Notes: a model not told the origin generated them from the sequence alone. Positions 26,152 to 35,794 are shown, numbered from the stretch's first letter. The stretch is 64,000 nt of DNA from Citromicrobium sp. (GCA_002729695.1 PBYQ01000019.1:1-64000); one strand, 5' to 3'. Numbers and translations are program-made.

Positions 26152-27705
26152 TCACGCGTAGAGCCCCTGCAGGAACCATTCGGGCGCGCCCCCGCGGCCG
26201 TCGCCTGCGATCCCGTAGCGATAGATCCAGTAGCGGCGCCCGGCATCGTCCTCGATCCGGTAATAGTCGCGCAACCGCGCCGTGCCGCGTTCGCGCCACC
26301 ACTCGGGCGCGATCCGCTCCGGCCCTTCGACCCGCGCGATCTCATGCACCTCGCCGCGCCAGCGGAACCGCTGCGGCAGGCCGTCGGGCGTGGCGTAGAG
26401 CACCGCGATCGTCTCCGCCCGGTCGAGCAGTTTGAGCGGGCGGGCATGGAACCGCAGGCTCTCCTGCGATGGCAGCTCGGGGTCGAGCGCGGGCTGCCAG
26501 CCTTGCGAGCGTTCGGGCAGGTGGCTTCCTTTCAGCACCGGGCGGCGCACCGCCTTGGGGCCAAGCCGCGTGGTCAGCCGGTCGACGAAGGCGGCAAGCG
26601 AAGTGCCGTGGCGTTCGGCGGCGGCTTCGATATCGGCCTGGTTCGCGGGTAGCGGTTCGGCCCAGCTCGCACGCAGGCGAACCAGTTCGATCCCGAAGCC
26701 CGCGTCGATATCGCCCAGCTTTTCGCCGAACAGCCGCACGATATGCGCCGCATCGCGCGTGGCGGCAGCGAGTTCCAGCGTCTTGACGGCGACCTCGCCA
26801 TTGACCCTCCACAGCCCGAGGTCGAGGCGGCGGGCACCCTGCCCCGCCCCTTCGAGTTCGCGGACCATGTCCGCGGCCAGATCGCCCAGCACGGTGTCGA
26901 GCAGCGCGCGGTGACGGATCGGCTCCATCAGCCGCCGCTGCACCAGCGGCACCTGCTGCGGCACCACCGGCAGCAACGGTTCGGGCACGCGACCGAGCAG
27001 CTGGTCCATCCGCACCAGCGGATTGGCAGCGGGCGACTTGCGGTTGCGGAACCGGCGGTGAAGCGCGTCGCGGCCCACCGTCCCCAGCTCGCCGAGCCGC
27101 TTGAGCCCGAGCCTGCGAAGCACGGTGAGCACGTCGTCGTCGAGCCGCAGCGCCGCCACGGGCAGGTCGGAAAGGCGCGCTTCCATGTCGTCTTGGGGAG
27201 CGAGAATGCTGCGCTCCGGCCCATAATGCGCCAGCGCCCATGCCGCACCGGCGGTCGGCGCGATCGCAGCGCGAACGGCAAAGCCGCGCGTCTCGAAGGC
27301 ATTGTAAACGTCCGCCAGCAGCTTCGCCTCGCCGCCGAACAGGTGCGCCACGGCGGTGACATCCACCAGCAGCCCGTCGGGCGGATCGAGCGCAGACCAT
27401 GGCCCCCAGCGCATGGCCCATGCGGCGAGCCTTTCCAGTTCCGCAAGGTCGCCCGCGGGATCGCCCGGCACCGCGACGATCGAGGGGCACAGCGTGCGTG
27501 CATCGGCGAGCATGATGCCGATCCGCGCGCCCGCATTTCGCGCTGCGAAGTTGGTGGACTGGATGCGCGGGCCGTGCGCGGTCTCGGTGATCAGGGCCAG
27601 CGGCTGCGCGTCGGCACCTTCACCCCGCGCGCAGCCTTCGGCCAGACGCCAGCGATCGATCGCGAAAGCCGCGAGCCAGATCGAGAGGATGCGGCGGGGC
27701 GCCAT
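26152..27705 (-). CDS. imuB: ImuB, catalytically dead Y-family polymerase-like protein
   Basis: ImuB is the adaptor of the ImuA-ImuB-DnaE2 mutasome; it resembles DinB but lacks the catalytic acids and recruits DnaE2 to the clamp. The 517-residue product begins RRILSIWLAAFAIDRW, where active DinB proteins have a DMDxFYA motif, so the key aspartate is absent as expected for ImuB. A little-finger-like region and a C-terminal WREERG/YYRIEDDAGRRYWIYRYG segment typical of ImuB follow. The ATG at 27705 lies two bases after the imuA stop; a TTG overlapping that stop is possible. I did not find an unambiguous clamp motif by eye. Confidence 0.92.
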   Translation of the reverse strand: MAPRRILSIWLAAFAIDRWRLAEGCARGEGADAQPLALITETAHGPRIQSTNFAARNAGARIGIMLADARTLCPSIVAVPGDPAGDLAELERLAAWAMRWGPWSALDPPDGLLVDVTAVAHLFGGEAKLLADVYNAFETRGFAVRAAIAPTAGAAWALAHYGPERSILAPQDDMEARLSDLPVAALRLDDDVLTVLRRLGLKRLGELGTVGRDALHRRFRNRKSPAANPLVRMDQLLGRVPEPLLPVVPQQVPLVQRRLMEPIRHRALLDTVLGDLAADMVRELEGAGQGARRLDLGLWRVNGEVAVKTLELAAATRDAAHIVRLFGEKLGDIDAGFGIELVRLRASWAEPLPANQADIEAAAERHGTSLAAFVDRLTTRLGPKAVRRPVLKGSHLPERSQGWQPALDPELPSQESLRFHARPLKLLDRAETIAVLYATPDGLPQRFRWRGEVHEIARVEGPERIAPEWWRERGTARLRDYYRIEDDAGRRYWIYRYGIAGDGRGGAPEWFLQGLYA

Positions 27706-27707
27706 GC

Positions 27708-28574
27708 TCAACCAAGAACCCTCTCCCCATTGGGGGAGAGGATGGCGACGCTTGCTCCGAAGGAGCTAGCAAAGCCTGGAGAGGGGGATGCGGCGTTCGA
27801 AATCGCAACACGCCCCTCTCCAACTTCGGCTAGGCCGCTATGCGACCAACCCTTCGTATCCTCTCCCCGCACGGGGAGAGGGGTTTCGCGCTCCGCCACC
27901 AACGTTCCCGCATCCTCGCTCAGCCGCCATGTGCCCGGCGGGTGGCTGCGCGCGCGGAACAGTTCGGCCTGCCATGCGGGAACGCCGGGTGCCTGCCGGT
28001 TCCACCGTGGACGCGCCGAGGGTGCGGCCTGCACCGCCCAGCGCTGCCGTGCGGAGGAAAGATCGCGCGTCCCGTCGAGCCGCACCAGCGTCAGCGGGAC
28101 GCCATGCCGCTCCGCCGCCAGCGTCAGTCGGCGCGAAGCGGTGAAGTCGAGCGCGCGGGGGCTGCCCACGATCTCGCCGATCACGAAGGCGATATCGCGG
28201 CAACGCACCGCCTCTTCCAGCGCGAACAGCGCATCCTCGTCCTTCTCGGCGAGCACGTGGATCAGGCGGTGACGAATCTCTTGCGGCAGGCCGGCCCGAA
28301 ACGGGCGACCGCCGCGCTTCACCGCCGCGCGGGTCTGCACCCACACCACGGCACGACGATCCTCCGCCTCCTCCCCCTCCGCACGCGGGCGGCAGCGCCA
28401 TGCGTCGAGCGCGAACGCCAGCGCGGCGCCCGCCCCGCTACCATCTCGCCCCGAGGCGAAAATTTCGCTCTGCGCGACGGCGCCCAGCCCCGGGCGCCAG
28501 CGTTCGGCCTGCGAAGGCGAGGCAAGCGCGGCGGCGGTATCGAATGCATCAGGGATCATGGCGGAACGACTCAT
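27708..28574 (-). CDS. imuA: ImuA, RecA-like mutasome protein, with a repeat-derived C-terminus
   Basis: ImuA is a RecA/SulA-related partner of ImuB and DnaE2 in SOS mutagenesis. The 288-residue frame shows the ImuA pattern: ERWRPGLGAVAQSEIFASG, a glycine-rich SGAGAALAFAL region, VVWVQTR, IAFVIGEIVGSPRALDFTASRRL and the following LTLVRLDGTRDLSSARQRW stretch. The last roughly 59 residues are encoded by a palindromic repeat, so the original C-terminus has been replaced or extended. The ATG at 28574 is chosen because the LexA box ends two bases before it, exactly as for the radical SAM gene; GTG 28583 and ATG 28559 are alternatives. Confidence 0.88.
   Translation of the reverse strand: MSRSAMIPDAFDTAAALASPSQAERWRPGLGAVAQSEIFASGRDGSGAGAALAFALDAWRCRPRAEGEEAEDRRAVVWVQTRAAVKRGGRPFRAGLPQEIRHRLIHVLAEKDEDALFALEEAVRCRDIAFVIGEIVGSPRALDFTASRRLTLAAERHGVPLTLVRLDGTRDLSSARQRWAVQAAPSARPRWNRQAPGVPAWQAELFRARSHPPGTWRLSEDAGTLVAERETPLPVRGEDTKGWSHSGLAEVGEGRVAISNAASPSPGFASSFGASVAILSPNGERVLG
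27721..27880. repeat. Compound palindromic repeat forming the 3' end of imuA
   Basis: Hairpins CTCTCCCC-ATTG-GGGGAGAG (27721-27740) and CTCTCCCC-GCAC-GGGGAGAG (27861-27880) flank an inner inverted pair TGGAGAGGGG (27777-27786) and CCCCTCTCCA (27813-27822). The same kind of three-stem element occurs between pgk and gap. Here it is inside the imuA reading frame. Confidence 0.85.
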
Positions 28575-28576
28575 CT

Positions 28577-28591
28577 GTTCCACTTATGTTC
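28577..28591 (-). promoter_or_regulatory. LexA (SOS) box of imuA-imuB
   Basis: GTTC-CACTTAT-GTTC matches the alphaproteobacterial LexA consensus GTTC-N7-GTTC perfectly. It ends two bases before the imuA ATG at 28574, the same geometry as the box of the radical SAM operon. Confidence 0.9.
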
Positions 28592-28691
28592 CCTTTTGCG
28601 CTCGGCCGCAAGCACCCGCTGACTACCGCCCTTGGGCCCCTGCCGAAACCATCTCCCCCACTTGTTCGTTGCCAAAACAAAGGAGATCACA

Positions 28692-29177
28692 ATGAGATAC
28701 AACGAAGGCAAAGCCGACGAACTGCGTGAGAAATTCTGGAAGGCGCTGGCCGACAGCCCCTACCTGTTCCTCCAGCTCGACACCGATCCGAAGAGCGCCG
28801 TTCCGATGTCGCCGCAACTCGACAAGGATGCCAACAGCTCGATCTGGTTCTTCACCCATACCAAGAGCGACTTCGCCAAGCTGGGCGCGGCGACCGCCAC
28901 GTTCGAAGGCGAAGACCACAAGATGTTCGCGCGCTTCCACGGCACGCTGACGAAGGAAACCAGTCAGGAACGCTTCGACCAGTTCTGGAATAATTTCGTC
29001 GAAGCCTGGTACGAGGGCGGCAAGGACGATCCCGACATCCTGTTCCTGCGCATGGACCTGGGAGACGCGGAAATCTGGAACGGCGACATGGGCCTGCTCG
29101 ACGTGGCAAAGATGGCGCTGGGCATGACCGTCCACGACGACGCGGAAGAAAAGCACGTCAAGGAAACGTCGCTCTAG
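28692..29177 (+). CDS. Pyridoxamine 5'-phosphate oxidase-like general stress protein
   Basis: The 161-residue protein has the split-barrel FMN-binding fold of the general stress protein 26 group: YLFLQLDT, PMSPQLDKDANSSIWFFTHTKSDFAKLG and EAWYEGGKDDPDILFLRMDLGDAEIW are typical. Members bind flavin or similar cofactors and are often stress-induced; the reaction here is unknown. The ATG at 28692 follows AAAGGAGA. It is divergent from imuA and is followed by a strong terminator, so it is a single-gene unit. Confidence 0.9.
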   Translation: MRYNEGKADELREKFWKALADSPYLFLQLDTDPKSAVPMSPQLDKDANSSIWFFTHTKSDFAKLGAATATFEGEDHKMFARFHGTLTKETSQERFDQFWNNFVEAWYEGGKDDPDILFLRMDLGDAEIWNGDMGLLDVAKMALGMTVHDDAEEKHVKETSL

Positions 29178-29202
29178 GCGAGCATTCCGAACTCATAACA
29201 GA

Positions 29203-29235
29203 GGGGCGCGATCGCAAAGGCCGCGCCCCTTTTTT
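29203..29235 (+). terminator. Rho-independent terminator after the stress protein gene
   Basis: GGGGCGCG (29203-29210) pairs perfectly with CGCGCCCC (29222-29229), with an 11-base loop and six T residues following. It ends just before the convergent permease gene and can also serve that gene poorly in reverse. Confidence 0.93.
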
Positions 29236-29241
29236 CATGCG

Positions 29242-30822
29242 TCAGTTCGATGGCGGATCGATCGGCACCATCGTTTCCTCGCCCGGTACGTCTTCAAACA
29301 CCTCGACGATTCCGCGCGCAAGATGGCTGCGCGAACGGCTGTAGGCGAAGTAGATCACGATGCCGAGCAGGCCCCAACCGGGCAGGAACAGCATCGCTTC
29401 GTAGGGCAGATTGAGGAACAGGAACACGCAGCCGGCAATCGTCAGCGGCGCGATCAGCCACGCGGCGGGCACCCGGAAGGACCGCTTGCGCTCAGGGTCC
29501 CGGCTGCGCAGCACCAGCAGCGCGATCGCCACCATCATGAACGCGTAAAGCGTGCCCGCGTTGGAGATATCCGCCAGCTTGCCGACCGGGAAGAACGCCG
29601 CGCCAATCGCAACGGCACCGCCGGTCAGCATCGTAACGATATGCGGCGTCTTGTACTTGGGGTGCACCCGGCTGAGGCTTTCCGGCAGCAGCCCGTCGCG
29701 CGCCATCACGAAGAAGATGCGCGTCTGGCCGTAGATCAGCACCAGGATGACCGATGGCAGTGCCAGGAAGGCTGCGATGCCGAGCAGGTTGCCGATGCCC
29801 GACCACCCGATCTGGCGCAGCACATGCGCCAGCGCCTCGTTCGAGCAGACCAGCGGCAGCTGGTCAGCGGCATAGGTCGCGCACTGACGCGCAAGCTCTT
29901 CCGATCCGGTGGGGAACGGCACGCCGTTCGGTCCCATGATCGGCTGCCCGCCGATCGTGCCGATCGCACCCGCCGCGACGAGGATGTAGAACACCGTGCA
30001 GAACAATAGCGATCCGACCAGGCCGATGGGCACGTTTTTCTGCGGATTCTTGGTTTCCTCCGCCGCGGTCGAGACCGCATCGAAGCCCACATAGGCGAAG
30101 AAGATCGTCGCCGCCGCACCGACCGCGCCGAGGCCCGAGCCGAAGCCGCCGAACACGCCGGCGGGCAGGAACGGGTTGAAATGGCTCGCATCGAAGGACG
30201 GGCTGGTGAAGGTCAGCGCGATGAAAGCGGTCAGCGCGGTCACCTTGATCAGCACCAGCACCGCGTTGACCTTGGCGCTCTCGCTCGTACCGACAACCAG
30301 CAGTCCGGTGACCAGCAGCGCGATGATCAGCGCGGGCAGGTTGATGAGCCCTCCCGGAGCGCCGCCGAGAACCAATGGTCCAGCAGCGAGCCACGGCGGT
30401 AGCTGCACGCCGAGCAATTCATTCAGGAAAGTCCCGCTGAAATAGCCCGACCAGCCGACCGAAACGGCTGCGGCGGCGATCGCGTACTCCATGATCAGCG
30501 CCCAGCCCACGGTCCAGGCGAGAAACTCGCCCACGCTGGCGTAGCTGTAGGTGTAGGCGGAGCCCGCGACGGGTATCATCGAGGCGATTTCTGCGTAGCA
30601 GAGCGCCGCGATGATGCAGACCGCACCGGCAATGGCGAAGGCGAGCATCAGGCCGGGTCCGGCCTTCTGAGCGCCCGCTGCGGTGAGCACGAATATCCCT
30701 GTGCCGATCACGCAGCCGATGCCGAACAGCATCAACTGGAACCAACCGAGAGTACGATGGAGAGACTTCTTTTCCGCCGTCGCCAAAATGGCGTCGAGCG
30801 GCTTCACGCGGCCGAAGATCAT
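29242..30822 (-). CDS. APC-family amino acid permease (cationic amino acid transporter-like)
   Basis: This 526-residue inner-membrane protein has about twelve hydrophobic helices. The N-terminal FGIGCVIGTGIFVLTA is the unwound TM1 substrate site of the APC superfamily, followed by YAEIASMIPVAGSAYTYSY and FFAYVGFDAVSTAAEETKNPQKNVP. The layout is that of the bacterial YfnA / mammalian CAT group with a C-terminal pair of extra helices. It likely imports amino acids by proton coupling; the exact substrate is not determinable. It follows the sodium symporter gene on the same strand after 98 bases. Confidence 0.92.
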   Translation of the reverse strand: MIFGRVKPLDAILATAEKKSLHRTLGWFQLMLFGIGCVIGTGIFVLTAAGAQKAGPGLMLAFAIAGAVCIIAALCYAEIASMIPVAGSAYTYSYASVGEFLAWTVGWALIMEYAIAAAAVSVGWSGYFSGTFLNELLGVQLPPWLAAGPLVLGGAPGGLINLPALIIALLVTGLLVVGTSESAKVNAVLVLIKVTALTAFIALTFTSPSFDASHFNPFLPAGVFGGFGSGLGAVGAAATIFFAYVGFDAVSTAAEETKNPQKNVPIGLVGSLLFCTVFYILVAAGAIGTIGGQPIMGPNGVPFPTGSEELARQCATYAADQLPLVCSNEALAHVLRQIGWSGIGNLLGIAAFLALPSVILVLIYGQTRIFFVMARDGLLPESLSRVHPKYKTPHIVTMLTGGAVAIGAAFFPVGKLADISNAGTLYAFMMVAIALLVLRSRDPERKRSFRVPAAWLIAPLTIAGCVFLFLNLPYEAMLFLPGWGLLGIVIYFAYSRSRSHLARGIVEVFEDVPGEETMVPIDPPSN

Positions 30823-30920
30823 GGGCGCTAATCCACGGTCCGGAAGCGAGCCCTCCCCGCCCTGCCGACCGCGTCTGCGCCAATATTACAACTCTTTGAC
30901 CGCGTGAAGCCGAATTCTTC

Positions 30921-32348
30921 CTAGCCGAGGATGCTGGGGAACAGGCCCGTCACCAGAATGATGGTCACCGCGATCGGGCACAGCCATGCGATCAGGAAGC
31001 GCCACAGGGCGAACATCCCTGCCGAAAGCCCGGTGACCTGCTGCACCATCCGACGATCGGCGCGCCACCCGACGAACAGAGAGGTCAGCAGCGCACCCAG
31101 CGGCAGCATGACCTTGCCGGTGAAACCGTCGACCGTGTCGAGAATGTCGAGATCGGCAAACAGCGGCCAGAAGCCCAGCGGATGCACGTCTGCCAGCACG
31201 TTGTAACCGAGCAGGCACAAAATCCCGATGAGGAACGCGCCCACGCCGAAAACCGTGGCCGAGGTACCGCGCTTCCAGCCCAACTCCCCGATACCCCACG
31301 CCGTCGGCACCTCGAGCAGCGAGATCGAGCTGGTCACCGCAGCAACCAGGATCAGGATGAAGAACAGGAAGCCGATCAGCGCACCAGCAGGCATCGACTG
31401 GAAAGCGAAGGGCAGGCTCTGGAACACCAGCGTCGGCCCTGCGGCCGGATCCAGCCCGACCGCGAAGACGACCGGGAAGATCATCAGGCCCGCGAGCAGC
31501 GCCACACCCGTGTCGGCCACAGCGATCAGTGCTGCGGTGCCGCCGAGCCCGTCCGATCCCTTGATGTAGGAGCCGTAGGTGATCAGCCCCGCCACGCCCA
31601 GAGAGAGCGAGAACAGCGCCTGGCCCAGCGCGGAATTCATCACCGCGGGCGTCAGCTTGCTCCAGTCCGGTGTGAACAGGAAGGCGAGCGTATCGGTCAG
31701 ATCGCCGACGATCGCACCGTAGATCGTGATCCCGACCAGCAGGACGAAGAACATCGGCATAAGGATCGTCGCGGCAGCTTCGATGCCCGAGTGGACACCG
31801 CGGGCGACGATGAAGAGGGTCGCGCCCATGAAACAGAAATGCATCGCAAGCAGCAGACCGACATTGCCGAACAGGTCGCCCATGCGGCCTTCGATCATTG
31901 CCTGGCTCTCCCCGGCTAGCGCGCTGCGGAACGGGTCGCCCGCGCCGATCGCCTGGATCAGGTCCGCCCCGAAAACACCCGCATAGTAGAGCACCCACCC
32001 GGCCACGACCGAGTAGAAGGAAAGGATCAGGAACGCCGCCAATGCGCCGATCCCGCCGAAGATGCTCCACGCCTGCGAAACGTTCGAGTCACGCGCAACC
32101 TTTCGAATCGAACCGACCGCGTCGGTCTGGCCTGCGCGGCCGATGAAGATTTCCGAAAGGACGAGCGGCAGGCCTAGCAAAAAGACGCAGCCGATGTAGA
32201 ATATGACGAAGGCACCGCCCCCGCTTTCCCCCGCCAAAGTCGGGAAACGCCAGATGTTTCCCAGTCCGACTGCCGCGCCGATGGCGGCGAGGATAAAGGC
32301 GGATCGCGAGGACCAGCCCTCGCTCGTGCTCGTCGATGTTGCGACCAT
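30921..32348 (-). CDS. Sodium:neurotransmitter symporter family (SNF/NSS) transporter
   Basis: The 475-residue protein has the NSS signature [27 protein letters not shown] spread over TM1, with about eleven hydrophobic helices. It should cotransport an amino acid or amine with sodium, like LeuT or TnaT. The ATG at 32348 has a GGGAGAG site; the frame upstream is rejected because it overlaps the divergent panB promoter region and lacks a family match. It is followed by the APC permease, suggesting an amino acid uptake pair. Confidence 0.93.
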   Translation of the reverse strand: MVATSTSTSEGWSSRSAFILAAIGAAVGLGNIWRFPTLAGESGGGAFVIFYIGCVFLLGLPLVLSEIFIGRAGQTDAVGSIRKVARDSNVSQAWSIFGGIGALAAFLILSFYSVVAGWVLYYAGVFGADLIQAIGAGDPFRSALAGESQAMIEGRMGDLFGNVGLLLAMHFCFMGATLFIVARGVHSGIEAAATILMPMFFVLLVGITIYGAIVGDLTDTLAFLFTPDWSKLTPAVMNSALGQALFSLSLGVAGLITYGSYIKGSDGLGGTAALIAVADTGVALLAGLMIFPVVFAVGLDPAAGPTLVFQSLPFAFQSMPAGALIGFLFFILILVAAVTSSISLLEVPTAWGIGELGWKRGTSATVFGVGAFLIGILCLLGYNVLADVHPLGFWPLFADLDILDTVDGFTGKVMLPLGALLTSLFVGWRADRRMVQQVTGLSAGMFALWRFLIAWLCPIAVTIILVTGLFPSILG

Positions 32349-32480
32349 GAATGTGCTCTCCCTGCGGCGCTGAATCTTGCGCGCATCCGGTTTCGGTTGG
32401 TCGCGCTTCTGCAATGTTTCTGCCGCTTCGTCGAGGCCCCGGCTTTGCCTTTGTCCCATAGTCGGGCTAGCAGGCGCCCT

Positions 32481-33350
32481 ATGTCGACGACCTTCCAGCT
32501 AGATACGGCGACGAGCCGAGCCACCCCCACCCCGCAGCCGATGAAGCGGCTCACGGTCCCGAAAATCCAGAACCGCAAGGCCGACGGGGAGACCAAGGAG
32601 CCGCTGGTTATGCTGACCGCGTATACCGCGCGGCAGGCACAGCTGCTCGACGAACATTGCGACATCCTGCTGGTCGGCGACTCGCTCGGCCAGGTGATCT
32701 ACGGCCTGCCGTCCACTCTGCAGGTGACGCTCGACATGATGTGCGCGCACGGCGCGGCGGTGGTGCGCGGCAGCTATCATTCGGTGGTCGTGGTCGACAT
32801 GCCCTTCGGCGCATATGAGGGCAGTCCGCAGCAGGCGTTCGAGAGCGCCAGCAGGATCATGGCCGAAACCGGCTGCGCGGCGGTGAAGCTGGAAGGCGGC
32901 GAGGCGATGGCGGAAACGATTCGCTTCCTCTCTCAGCGCGGCATCCCGGTGATGGCACATATCGGCCTGACCCCGCAGGCGGTGAACGCGCTGGGCGGCT
33001 ACGGAGCCCGTGGACGCAGCCAGGAAGAACACGCCAAGATCATCGCCGACGGCAAGGCGGTGCAGGCAGCGGGAGCATTCTCGGTCGTGGTCGAAGGCGT
33101 GGTCGAACCGATTGCCGTCTCTCTGACCCAGTCGCTTGAGATCCCGGTCATCGGAATCGGCGCCTCTGCCCAGTGCGATGGGCAGGTGCTGGTGGTGGAC
33201 GACATGCTCGGCATGTTCGAACGCGTGCCCCGGTTCGTGAAAAAATACGGCAATTTGGCGGATGAAATCACCGACAAGGTGGCGCAATACGCGCAGGATG
33301 TTCGCGCGCGCGAATTCCCGACCAAAGACCAGACCTACCAACCCAAATAG
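32481..33350 (+). CDS. panB: 3-methyl-2-oxobutanoate hydroxymethyltransferase PanB
   Basis: PanB makes ketopantoate from 2-oxoisovalerate and methylene-tetrahydrofolate, the first step of pantothenate and CoA synthesis. The 289-residue protein shows [40 protein letters not shown] and [13 protein letters not shown], and [10 protein letters not shown], in the expected order of the TIM barrel. ATG 32481 is favoured; the frame upstream to 32397 is antisense-like leader. The DUF475 gene follows after 12 bases. Confidence 0.96.
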   Translation: MSTTFQLDTATSRATPTPQPMKRLTVPKIQNRKADGETKEPLVMLTAYTARQAQLLDEHCDILLVGDSLGQVIYGLPSTLQVTLDMMCAHGAAVVRGSYHSVVVVDMPFGAYEGSPQQAFESASRIMAETGCAAVKLEGGEAMAETIRFLSQRGIPVMAHIGLTPQAVNALGGYGARGRSQEEHAKIIADGKAVQAAGAFSVVVEGVVEPIAVSLTQSLEIPVIGIGASAQCDGQVLVVDDMLGMFERVPRFVKKYGNLADEITDKVAQYAQDVRAREFPTKDQTYQPK

Positions 33351-33362
33351 GCCGCCCAAGAC

Positions 33363-34421
33363 GTGCAGACCCTTTTCAGGCATTACAGCGGATCGCTGAT
33401 TTTCACGCTGGTGTGTTTCGCAGCGGCTGCGGCCTACGCGTGGTCGGGATCGGCCGATCTCCAGCAGGTCGCGCATGTCCTGTGGATCGTGTTCGTCCTC
33501 TCGATCCTCGAAATATCGCTCAGCTTCGATAACGCGGTGGTCAACGCGACCGTGCTGCGCGAGATGGACGAGAAATGGCAGCGTCGATTCCTGACCTGGG
33601 GCATCGTCATCGCGGTGTTCGGGATGCGGATCATCTTCCCGCTCGCGATCGTGGCGATTGCCGCGAAGCTCGATCCGATTTCGGCGATCAACCTCTCACT
33701 CAACGATCCTGAGCGGTACGAGCAGATCGTCTCCAGCGCGCATATCGGCATTGCCGGGTTCGGCGGTGCGTTCCTGACGATGGTCGGGCTCAACTTCTTC
33801 TTCGATGGCGACAAGGACGTCGACTGGATCCGCGGGCTGGAACTGGCGCTGCGCCGCTTTTCAGAGGTCAAGGCGGCCGAAATCGGCATCCTCCTGCTGC
33901 TCCTCTATGGCATTTCGACCATGCTGGCAGAGGATGAAGCGATGGTGTTCCTCAGCTCCGGCATCCTCGGGATCATCACCTATATCGCGGTCGATGCGGT
34001 CGGCTCGCTGCTCGACAAGGTGGAACGCAAGAAAATGGCTGCGGGCGCGGTGCGATCCGGAATCGGCGGTTTCCTCTATCTCGAAGTGCTCGACGCGAGC
34101 TTTTCGTTCGATGGAGTGATCGGGGCCTTCGCGCTATCCAACAACATGCTGATCATCGCCATCGGGCTGTCGATCGGGGCGATGTTCGTCCGGTCGATGA
34201 CGGTCCATCTGGTCCGTGCGGGCACGCTGTCGAAATATCGCTTCCTCGAACATGGGGCGTTCTGGGCGATCATCGCGCTGGGCCTGATCATGCTGTTCTC
34301 CGCAAAATACCATATTTCGGAGAGCATCACCGGGCTGATCGGCGCGGTCCTGATCGGCATCTCGTTGCTGTGGTCGCTACGTTACAACCGCAAGCATGGA
34401 CGCCAGACCGATACGGTCTAG
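33363..34421 (+). CDS. DUF475 (TerC-related) integral membrane protein
   Basis: This 352-residue protein has about nine hydrophobic helices and the acidic membrane motifs LEISLSFDNAVVNA and YLEVLDASFSFDGVIGAFAL, which are the duplicated metal-binding-like motifs of the TerC superfamily; this subgroup is DUF475. TerC-type proteins are linked to metal (manganese or tellurite) handling, so ion export is possible but unproved. It starts with GTG, 12 bases after panB, probably in the same transcript, and converges on prsR. Confidence 0.87.
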   Translation: MQTLFRHYSGSLIFTLVCFAAAAAYAWSGSADLQQVAHVLWIVFVLSILEISLSFDNAVVNATVLREMDEKWQRRFLTWGIVIAVFGMRIIFPLAIVAIAAKLDPISAINLSLNDPERYEQIVSSAHIGIAGFGGAFLTMVGLNFFFDGDKDVDWIRGLELALRRFSEVKAAEIGILLLLLYGISTMLAEDEAMVFLSSGILGIITYIAVDAVGSLLDKVERKKMAAGAVRSGIGGFLYLEVLDASFSFDGVIGAFALSNNMLIIAIGLSIGAMFVRSMTVHLVRAGTLSKYRFLEHGAFWAIIALGLIMLFSAKYHISESITGLIGAVLIGISLLWSLRYNRKHGRQTDTV

Positions 34422-35794
34422 TTCTGCAGGTCGTACTGCTTGAGCAGGTCGTAGAGCGTCGGTCGCGACACGCCGAGCAGCTTCGCACTGCCCGAGATAT
34501 TGCCCTCGGTTCGCGCGAGCGCCCGGCGGATCACCTGCCGATCAACCTGTTCGCGCGCGCCTTTGAGATTGAGCGCGTCGTGTAACGACTCCGGCGGCAG
34601 GTCGAGGTCTAGATCCTCGGCGGAGATCAGCTTGCCGTCGGCCATGATAACCGCGCGCTTCACACGGTTTTCCAGCTCGCGAACATTGCCCGGCCACTTG
34701 TGCGAGTCGAGCGCGGCGAGCGCATCGGGCGCAAAGCCCTTCACCTGTGGGTTCATCTCGCGCGCGAACCGCGTCAGGAACGCTTTGGCGAGCAGCCCCG
34801 CATCGCCCGCGCGCTCCGCCAGCGTGGGGATTTTGACCACGATTTCGGCGAGCCGGTAATAGAGGTCTTCGCGGAAGGATTGCTCGGTGATCATCGCATC
34901 GAGATCGCGGTGGGTGGCGCACACTATCCGGGTATCGACCGCGATAGGCTTGCGCCCGCCGATCCGCTCGATTGTGCGTTCCTGAAGGAAGCGCAGCAGT
35001 TTTACCTGCAGGGGGAGCGGGATGTCGCCGACCTCGTCGAGGAAGAGCGTACCGCCATGCGCGCTTTCGATCTTGCCCTCGGTGGTCTTCACGGCGCCGG
35101 TGAACGCCCCCTTCTCGTGCCCGAAAAGCTCGCTTTCGAGGAGGTTTTCCGGGATCGCCGCGCAGTTGATCGCGACAAAGGCTCCACCGCGTCGGGGGCT
35201 GGCATCATGCAGCCCGCGTGCGAGCAGCTCCTTGCCCGTCCCACTCGCGCCGAGCAGCATGACCGAGGCATCGGTGTTGGCCACACGCTCGATCGTGCGG
35301 GCGACCTTCACCATTTCCGGTGCGCCGGTAATCAGCGTGCCGAGCACGCGCTTGCTCTTGCCGACTTTGTCCGCCAGCCGGCGGTTCTCGGCCTCGATCC
35401 GGTGCAGGTTCAGCGCGCGCCCGACGATCAGTTCGAGCGCAGAGAAATCCACCGGCTTTTGGTAGAAATCGTAGGCCCCCGCCGCGATCGCATCGAGCGC
35501 GCTTTCGCGGGCTCCGTGGCCGCTGGCGACGATCACCTTGGTCGATGGCGCGGTCGCCATGATTGCATCGAGCACCGCGAAGCCTTCGCTGGTGCCGTCG
35601 GGATCGGGCGGCAGCCCCAGGTCGAGCGTCACCACGGGGGGCATTTCGGCGCGCAGGATCGTCAGCGCCTCGTCGCGGGTCGACGCGATAAACACCTCGA
35701 ACCCCTCGAAGGCCCATTTGAGCTGCGTCTGCAGCCCTTCATCATCCTCGACGATCAGGAGCTTTGGCAGGTCTCGGGATTTGGTATCGCTCAT
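34418..35794 (-). CDS. prsR: PEP-CTERM-associated sigma-54 response regulator PrsR
   Basis: The 458-residue protein has a receiver domain (phosphoacceptor Asp in VVTLDLGLPP, near residue 58), a sigma-54-interacting AAA+ domain with Walker A GASGTGKE and the GAFTGA loop, and a C-terminal Fis-type helix-turn-helix (GNISGSAKLLGVSRPTLYDLL). The N-terminal and linker style match PrsR, the regulator of PEP-CTERM/exosortase exopolysaccharide genes. It is translationally coupled to prsK by a one-base overlap and is the last gene of the operon. Confidence 0.92.
   Translation of the reverse strand: MSDTKSRDLPKLLIVEDDEGLQTQLKWAFEGFEVFIASTRDEALTILRAEMPPVVTLDLGLPPDPDGTSEGFAVLDAIMATAPSTKVIVASGHGARESALDAIAAGAYDFYQKPVDFSALELIVGRALNLHRIEAENRRLADKVGKSKRVLGTLITGAPEMVKVARTIERVANTDASVMLLGASGTGKELLARGLHDASPRRGGAFVAINCAAIPENLLESELFGHEKGAFTGAVKTTEGKIESAHGGTLFLDEVGDIPLPLQVKLLRFLQERTIERIGGRKPIAVDTRIVCATHRDLDAMITEQSFREDLYYRLAEIVVKIPTLAERAGDAGLLAKAFLTRFAREMNPQVKGFAPDALAALDSHKWPGNVRELENRVKRAVIMADGKLISAEDLDLDLPPESLHDALNLKGAREQVDRQVIRRALARTEGNISGSAKLLGVSRPTLYDLLKQYDLQN

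Noticed and set aside
27716-27892. CRISPR-like repeats
   Set aside because: The repeats are nested palindromes with no regular spacers, so they are interspersed elements and not an array; no cas genes are present.
26743-28272. 509-codon plus-strand frame opposite imuB and imuA
   Set aside because: Shadow of the ImuB and ImuA coding sequence with no recognisable domains.
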